DNA from: Plakobranchus ocellatus
Lineage: Eukaryota > Mollusca > Gastropoda > Plakobranchidae
Length of the DNA stretch: 32,905 nucleotides
Direction: 5' to 3'
Assembly (NCBI GenBank): GCA_019648995.1
Contig: BLXT01007646.1
Location: 2,528,694 to 2,561,598, forward strand
The notes beneath the pieces were generated by a model. The model did no database searches, had not been told where the DNA came from, and was given only the letters and a program-made list of their open reading frames with translations. Shown piece after piece: positions 12,321 through 21,300 of this stretch (positions are counted from its first letter, which is position 1; every line of letters begins with the position of its first letter). Position numbers and translations under genes: made by a program.

Positions 12321-15300
12321 GTTACTTATTATTTATTATGTAAGTGTGAATATGTTTATGTGTGTTTGTATTGGTTTAATTAGCTAAGATGCAAGGAACT
12401 CTACAATTTAAGAATTCCTTTATTTTAGGGTTACAACAAAAATTTTCTTCCCCGCATTTGGCTTCAGTTTCTAACATATTTTAGGTTCAGATCTAGTTAA
12501 AAATCAATCAAAAGTTATTTTCATCAGCTATCAACAGGCATGAAGAAAAACACCCTGGCCTAGGAACTGACCTCAGCTTTCTTATCATTTTACATGTGTG
12601 AAAAAAAATTTCAGCATCAGGGAACAGCTGATTATGTTTTGGAATTTTTGCCTTTGATATTTGGCAATTTTCAGTGGCCAGAGCCCATATCATATATTGT
12701 GAAGTCGGTGCTAAACTGGCTACATGGAGTGAATAATTTTTTTTTATCAGGAGAAACAATAACAGATGTGCGCTGTAAATGATAAGATCACATAATGTTG
12801 TGGGAAATGGAGTTTTTCTGTGCAATAGAAAGCATTTTAACACCAAAGTTGGGAAAAAAATGCAGAACCTACATTCAAAAGATGCAGTAGGAAACTTGGG
12901 GCTAGGAATTCACCCAGGAGGGAATGGCCTTATTTAACTTTTTCTTGTCCATCTAAATGATTATCACAAAGTTCAACATTGCAAAAAGCGGCCTACACAG
13001 TTGTCACCTGACTCCCAACTAAATAGAATACCATATATTCTTAATCAAAATTGGTGGAAATTGGCTGGGACAAATAAAGGACAGACGTCTAGAATCAGAG
13101 AGCAGCAATAATCCCAAACTTTTAATAATCACCTCGTGAATATGACTAAAAATAAACAAACGTGTGATAGATCAGAAAAATTAAAGTGGAGGAATACTGT
13201 AGAGTGAAAAAATGGATAATCAGTGCACTGATAGATGCAGGAGAGAAGCGTGGATATCCATTATATAGTTTTGAAATATGGTGATATAAGTAGTGAATAA
13301 AAAAAAAATCTTTGTCATTTTCAGGAGAAATTTGAAAAGGCAAAAAGAAGTTTATTCAAGATAAACTGCAGACAATCGAAGGACACATGATGAAGGATGA
13401 ACACAGAGAAATGTTTCATGTATAAGCTCCATGAAAAAACGTTTCAGACCAAAATTTGGAGTAGGCAAAGAAGAACATAGGTGGATATTTTCTAAAATTT
13501 TCAACCGTACAGCAGACAGGCATTTTGATCAATATAGGGAACTAGATAAAAAGCCAGAAATAGAAAACTCCAAACATGAAATGGGTGATGTAGATCTACA
13601 TCCTTCAAAAGCAAATGGGTTATCAATTGTACTAAAAAAATTTTAAGAGTCTTGGGGGAATCAATATCATTTTAAAAATATTTAAAGCTGCAGGAAACGA
13701 AGGAAAAAACCAAACCACTCACTAATCCAAAACAATTTAGAGAAGTGGAATATGACTAGAAAGTGGTGCTCCCCAAAAAAGACTTTCAGTTTTGCCCAAG
13801 CTATAGAAAGTCTAAATAAAAACCATGCACGCTTGGTTCATTTTAAGATTATCGTGTAAACAATTAACGCAAAGCTATAATAAGAAATCAGCCAGATATG
13901 AGCAGGCTTCACAATGAATCGAGGTACAATGGATTACAATTTGAACTTGCAAACATTATAAAAAGCATCTTGACCAGCATATCATTATGCTTCATGTCCT
14001 AATTTAAGGTGATTAACAGTTTACAGCATGAAAAAGGTTATGTCAAACAATTACAGAAATACATTTCCACCCAAAATACATCACTTCTTTGAAATTTACA
14101 ATGAAGAAATTATAAAGACACTATGCTGGACCCTAGAGAACATCTTTATAACGCACCCCATTTTTAATATAAAGAAAATATACAGATCTGCTATATTATG
14201 CAGAGGAAATAGCTGTGTTGTCAAAAACCCATGACGATCTTGAAACCTTGATTCTGGCAAGGAAAGAACATTGTGAAAAGACAGATCTTTTGTTGAATGT
14301 AAAGAAAACAAAGATTCTAGCCATGAAGAGAAGCAAAAAGAAATTCCAAATAATTGTAAATAGAAAAAAATATTGAAATGTAAAACATTGTGAATATTTT
14401 AGGATTTGGAAGAAAGTGTGGTGTCACAAAAAAAATGTGTTAAAAGAGGAGACCTGCTAGTTTAGGAAGTGTGCTTCAACAATATAATATTTATTCATAT
14501 GAGATGATGCATCATTTTGACTAAAAATTAGAAGACAATTTATCAGTTTTCACGCTTCTAGTTGATGGCTTCCTAATTCTGTAGTCAGCTAATATTATAA
14601 TCAATTTTGTCTCACTGCCCTTATTTTAGCAAATCATTTGAAATTTTGGAGAAAAAAAATATCAAAAGCATGTTGCATGCAAAAAATTTGAATCTAGTAG
14701 ATAAATATACATGTCTTTTCTTCTCTAAAACTCCATTACCTTGCTCTTTCATTTGTATACTTCTAATAATGAGCTGAAAAGTACATTTACTCTGGAATGA
14801 AATCGTGTCATTAATCATTAATTTTTTTTTCCACGGGGAAAATTCTTAATAGTCTATTAATTTGAAAACTCAAGCAAGAATACATAAGGTGTCTTGAGAC
14901 CAGTTCAAAGTGGAATTTTTAACATCTCAAATCATTGACATACATACATATTTATGTTTATACTAATTTTATGAATGCTGTCTTTTTGCAGATGGCTCGT
15001 ATTGAAGAACAACAAAAGGCAATCAACAGTCTGAAGGCAAATCTGATGGATGACTTAAATGCCAGAGGGATCTTATCTACTCCCGAATGTGAAAAGATCC
15101 TTTCCATACATAAAGAGGTAAAAACAAAATGTTAATGAGTCAGAAAAAGGTATTTTCTTAAAAATTATTTTATGTGAGGCACAGGTTCAATTAAATTAAA
15201 AGCATGGACTGCATGGCGATATTGTGAGCAGGTAAAAGTAGAAATTGTCTTACTTTTCTAAGGAAACAGAAATGCTTGAATATTTATAGTTGTTGCAATA

Positions 15301-18300
15301 TGGATGACCATACATAAGCACAGGGAGGGCTATAAGGTCACTTGCAGCACTGATTGAAATCAAAAGTCACTTCATTATCTTATCAAATGTCAGCTAAGTG
15401 TAGGCCATGATCTGATTTAGTTTTCTGATTTATTCTTATTCTTGCTCACTTTTTTCTTTCTTTAACTTTGTTTTTTTTTAATTTTTCTACTTGACAGATT
15501 ATTAGCATTATATTTTAACTTTGGATTTAAGTGATACATCTCAGATTTTGCAGCAAGTAAAATTATTGAATCATGTTTGGATTAAGAGTTATTATTATTT
15601 TTTTTACCAAAATGCTCAAATGAGGTTTGCAGTTCTGATTAATTTTTATAATCATGGGATGGACTTTTAAGATGTAAGACATCTAATTTTGGTAAAAGTT
15701 TGCCGATTTGTCTGGGTAGTATAGAATTTGTAAAGCAAAATTTAGAAACAAAACTAGTTCTCAAAATACTGCGTAAATTGTCTTTGGGAAAAAAAATGTT
15801 AAAAATCTATGGGTTTTTTTTTCAAATACTGTAGTGATGCTTTGTCATGACTCTTGCAGGAGCAAGAGCACTTGAGCCACAAATTGGATGGGCAAAGAAT
15901 TAAGCAAGAAAAAGTAAGTACGCAACATACTAAATGTTTTTTGTTTCATGACATTGATTCTGAAGAGAAAAGACATGAAAAGTATTTTGGCTTTTATGAT
16001 GTAAAATGTCACATAATAGTCCCTGTCTTAAAAGAAGAAATAAAAGTTCTTAATCAAACCAAGTTTTAGATGAACCACCATCAAAAGCTAATTGAATCAA
16101 CTTTTTCAATTTTTGTATTATGGAAGTGAGCATATGACAGCCAGTAGTTTTGGGTCAGGTTTCACCCACCCTACATAAAAAAATGTCAAAATTATTTGTA
16201 TGTGAAAAACTGCATATTTAAAAAATCTGTATGTAGTTTATTTTAATAATTTTCACCTTCTGCTGTTCTGATTGACAGTTTCTAAATTTAAACTGTATAT
16301 GATGCTCCAAACCAATTGACAGTTGATTTGGTAGGTTTCAACATTATAAATAATGGGCATAATTTGGGAGTTTAGACTTGCTTATGAATAACCTGATGAG
16401 TCATAAATTTGATTAGCGGCATAAACTCAAAAGGGCTACAGGGGTAAAGTTACATGTACTTTTTTATATGAATTTCTTAGTAAATACTGATCATTAATCT
16501 TCTCATTCATAAATCAAGCAAAGTCAAGTCATTTTGCATGATTTTTTTATTTTAATTACATAATGCCTTACAAATCCTTACTTTAAACAGCTGCTCCAGG
16601 CCACCAATAAAGTCAGATTTACGCACTGGCTCACAAAGTTGCTGCAAGCCACTCTTGCATCAATTTCAGTAGAAAACATGCTGCTAGTAGCAATATTTTT
16701 TTCTGAAGCTTTACAAACTATTCCTAGGTGTAAGACAAAATAGTGTCGCACCTTTCAGCAAGCCCAAAAGTTACTGCATTTGGAATTTACAAAATAATTT
16801 TCCGTGCCTACACATTCTAAAGCTGTCAGACTATCCAAAACTAAGTAAGTAGCATCTCACAAGGTTAAGGGATACAGAAGCTCGTTTGGGGTTTCAAGGA
16901 ATGAAAGAAGTCCAGAGGTACTCTTCCTTCTGTCTTGTGGACAAACCCAAATTCGTACCTAGTGCAAATCGAAGAGGTCTTAGGACAGACATGAGGTCTC
17001 TATTTTACTTTTCAACTCATTCCCTCAATAAAAAGTCCTTTACCTGAGAAATTGCTCAAATTTCACTTTCACAACGATTTATGCCACCAAACCTCAATGA
17101 GCTCAACTTTTTTGTACATACCAATCCTCTCTTACAGCGAAAAAAAAAATTGATCTCTTTCCCCATCCACCTTTTCCCTTTTTCTCCATAATTCATATTG
17201 ATGTCTTCACTGAAGAACGTTCTTTGTGTTAGCCTACAGCACAATGGTGAGTGAGGGTATAACAGCACATTTTTATATACTCTGAGGACTGTAAAATCCT
17301 ATTTAATTTGCAGTCTCTGGCACAAAACATCATGGAGTAGATGGAAAGATACTTTTGTAGTTATTTTGTACAGGAAAATACGATACGATGTGTTGCCAAA
17401 GGTATTGTATAATTTCCGTCAAAAAGATACCTTTTTTCAAACACCCTTATCCAGATGCTCCATCAAAAGCTCCAAGAAAGACTGTCACAGAGGGAAAAGA
17501 TCATGATGCAACAGCAAGAGAATGAGATGAGGATGTTGATGAACAGTGCTGGCAACAAAACCAATGCCAACATTCGTCGTGCTATTTTGCTTAACAAGCA
17601 AATGGTGCAGATGGAGCAGTTCAGGTCTTGTTTTACAACTAAAGCTAGAATACATTATTTGCCTTTGAGTTCTGTGTATAGCAAAGATTGCTACAACCTT
17701 TCTTTAAAAATTTTTTTTTTCTACACAACAGAAGTAAACAGGTTATTGGAATGTGCATGAGTACAAGTATGTTTTTAAACTTTTCTGTATAATAAACAGT
17801 GTTTAACACTGCAAGTTGTATTGAAAAGAAGATAGTACAATTGAGCAATGTTACTGTGACATTCAAATTAATCTTAATTTTATCCTTTTCACCATTCTAA
17901 ATTTCTAATACATAAATTTGGAGAAAAAGACATTAGTACTACTGTTGCTGCTGTTACAAAAGTGTTTCTGCCAAAACTAAAATTGCAAAGTTGTTTCAAT
18001 ATTAAAACTACTTGGCCGTCAAATGTGATTAAAACAAATAAATTTGGCCCTTATAAATTCAACTGCTCCTACCACGTTAAAAAGATCCCCCTAAATTTTT
18101 TTTTTCATCAAGTTGTCTTAACAAGGTGAGATCTTTTTTTTCAATGCAATTAGGTGTTTTACTAGCTTCAGAACACCATATTTGAGATTCCTTGCTTGAT
18201 ACATATGTTGTGTGATTAATAGTAATTGTAAAATTTTAAAAAAAGAAAAGATGCATTTATGTGTGGGTGAGCTGTTGTTACTGCCTTGCATTTTTTTTTT

Positions 18301-21300
18301 TACTGATTGAGTTAAAGGATTCACAAAGCAAGATTACTAAATTCATGTTTTCATGTTTAAGAGACTAAACAAGGCTAATGAGGAGACAGGCTGTTTTCCT
18401 TGAAAAAGCTAGACCTCTCCATATTCTACCTTTGCACTAAAAAAGAGAAATATTTCAGAAAAGAGCAACTGGTCTCAAATTAAGAATAAAGAGGATTTTA
18501 TCAAAAGACCTTTATATCTAGGAAATTGAACTGTAAAAGAATGCATCTAAAATAAAAATATATTCTCTACTCTAAGATTCTTGTAAACATTTCACGTATC
18601 AGTTGTTGATGTATCTTTGAAACCTTGAAGGGAAGGAAATTGGGCCACAGCTTTATAATAGGAGATAACAACTTCAATTGTCATAAACTGAAAATAATTT
18701 TTTTTCCTTTTCCAATCCTTTTTTTTCAGGAATAAAATGGAAAAAGAGATAAGCCAATCTCTAGCAAACACAAAGAATAATTTTGAGATACAAAAGCAGC
18801 AAATTTTTCAAGATCAGGTACTATTGGATGTCAAATATACATATTGCAACAAATTTTTTTTTTTAAGTTATATAAAATATTACTTTCTTTTACTTGATTT
18901 ATTAAAAAGAGCTAATGTGTGTATATATTATTTAGATTTTTTTAAAGCCTTTTTTTGATTTCAGTAAAGTTTCAAATGACTTGAACTTTAGCTGTAGGAG
19001 GAGATAGATTTTGAAAATCACTTAATTAGCTGATTGAAGTTCAGGATGAAAACCATTTACCATTACAATTATAAGTGGGAAATTTTTTTTTTATATTATT
19101 TTCCACCAGTATGGCCACAGGGAATTCATTCGTAAAAGTTAAAAACACTCATATCAAATCATAAAAAATACACTCTCAAGTCCTTCCGTACCATAGAAAA
19201 TCAAGAAAATTTTTATGAGGATTAGAGGTCAGATTTCTATTAGCATTCATAGCATACACTTTGACTCACCTGAGAAAGTTAAGTGACCTTCATTTCAATT
19301 TCTTTTGTTTAAGCACACATAAACCTCTGGATTATCAATGCCATTTGCTCCTACAGGAAATGAAATTCTTGGCTGGATTGGTAAAGATTGGACAGCTTTC
19401 ACGAAATGAGCTGGTAGATGTTCTTCACATGCTCTTCCCTGGTAAAACAGAAGAATCTATATTGGAAATACTGAGCAGGATCTATCCAGATGAAACCCCT
19501 TTAACTAGATGGGAAGACAAGACCAAGAATCCCAGCGACCACAAGTAAGAATGTTTTAGGGCCCTTTCTTGTTACAAGACTTTTATAATTACCATTGTCC
19601 ATTTTAGAAAGCATGTGTGTTGTGATTCTGTTTTATTTTATTTAGCCACAATAATAAAGTTTTCTTGTTTGTTTTGGTTTGATTTCTGTTATTATTGGAT
19701 GGATGTGTTTCATGTTTCCCTCTTTAATTGTCTTTTTTAGTCTTTACATCAAGATGCAGCTGGAGGAAATTAGGCATATTAATTTTTTTTCTTTTAATAT
19801 GCAACAAACCCCATTTCATAAAAGCTATATCAATATTTTTTTTTTATTTCTAAAAATTTGGCAACAGCTTGTCTTAATATATTTGAAACTCATTTTGACA
19901 CAACTTGAATGGGAGAACATTTAAACAATACGTTGTTTTTCTTTTTTGTGGTAGACTATTCATAACTTGAATAGCCTTAATTTTTTATGTTATTGTTTAG
20001 TTTTTAATGTAGATATCAAAAGTAAAAATGGATTTGTCCATAAAGTTGTCAGTACTGTCCAAATAAATATTTCTTTACTGGGAGCTATTTAATAATAGCT
20101 TTCAGAAGCTTCATAATCGTAGTATCATTTTGCAGTCTGAGGAGTTGAGAAATGAGATTCTTTTTTTTTCCTGACCCAGTTAAATCAAATGCACTGAAAT
20201 AGGTCCATCATTTTTAAGTTCAAACACAGACATTTATAATGCATTTGCAGTAACTTAAACATATCTGATAATAAAATCAGCGAGAAAACTGACAGGATTC
20301 TATTCCATTTCTTTAGGGATAATAATTTTCACAACAGGAGAGCACTTTTTAATGGCATTAGGAAGATTTTGACCATTGCAATAAAAATCAATACAGGTCT
20401 GGTACCAACAAATGAAATGCTGCTGATCAAAAGTTCAAAATGTATTATACAGGTAAACAATCCCTATTTCGGAAAAGCTTTGACAAAGTTAGTAAATGAA
20501 TCAGAGATAATACTGGTTTACACTTTGTCTGTGGACCATTCCTAAGGCAATGAAAGACGTTTGGAAACTCAAACTTCTGTCTGAGGAGGAGTTCTGAATA
20601 AAGGGTAAGATACAAACTAGGAGGAAACAGCACGTGTGTGAATCATTTTAGGGTATATAGGCCTACATTCATCCACTGCGCTAAAAGGAAATCAACATTT
20701 TTTTTTCTTAAGGCAATAAAACTACTTCTGTTTTTTTTTTTAATTATTATTATTATTTTGAACAGAGCACAATCCCAATACTTTTAATTTCTATTTCTGA
20801 ACAGCTTGTGAGTAATCTAACTTAAAACCCTTCAAGATAGTCATTCAACAAGACATGTTCTTAAAAAGAAAAAGTGAAAATAACATCTGTGAAAATTAGC
20901 TTTGTCAAGTGCATAACTTTTTAAAGACTTTTTTTTTCTTTGGGCATTCAAGGCAAGTACCAATATTGGCAAAGAAAGTGTTTCACATAGTGCTAAAACC
21001 TCATATTATGCAGTTTCAAACTGAACAAATTTTTCCTTTTAATTTCAGAATGGAACGCCGCCAAAGCACTCTTGCAAATCGCATTTATACAGATCAGTAC
21101 TCAAACCCAACTCCTTTACATAGGAGAGGTTCAGTAATGACAATGTTTCCACCCAAGGGCAGGTTTGTTATACCTAAAAACTTGATCATTTACATATAAA
21201 TAAGTTACCTAGGTAGCGTATAGCATCCAGCTTGTTTTTTATATGCCTGTAATAATCTTCTTTGTATAATTTGATGCAACCTAAATAAATGAAGGGGTTG

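Larger units (their letters stand above)
12066..14991 (+). other. Intron j, contains LINE remnant
   Basis: It holds T homopolymers, a (TA)n run (12288-12315), unassigned DNA around 12400-13300 and a degenerate LINE fragment (about 13325-14405) in the same orientation as the host gene. Confidence 0.78.
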
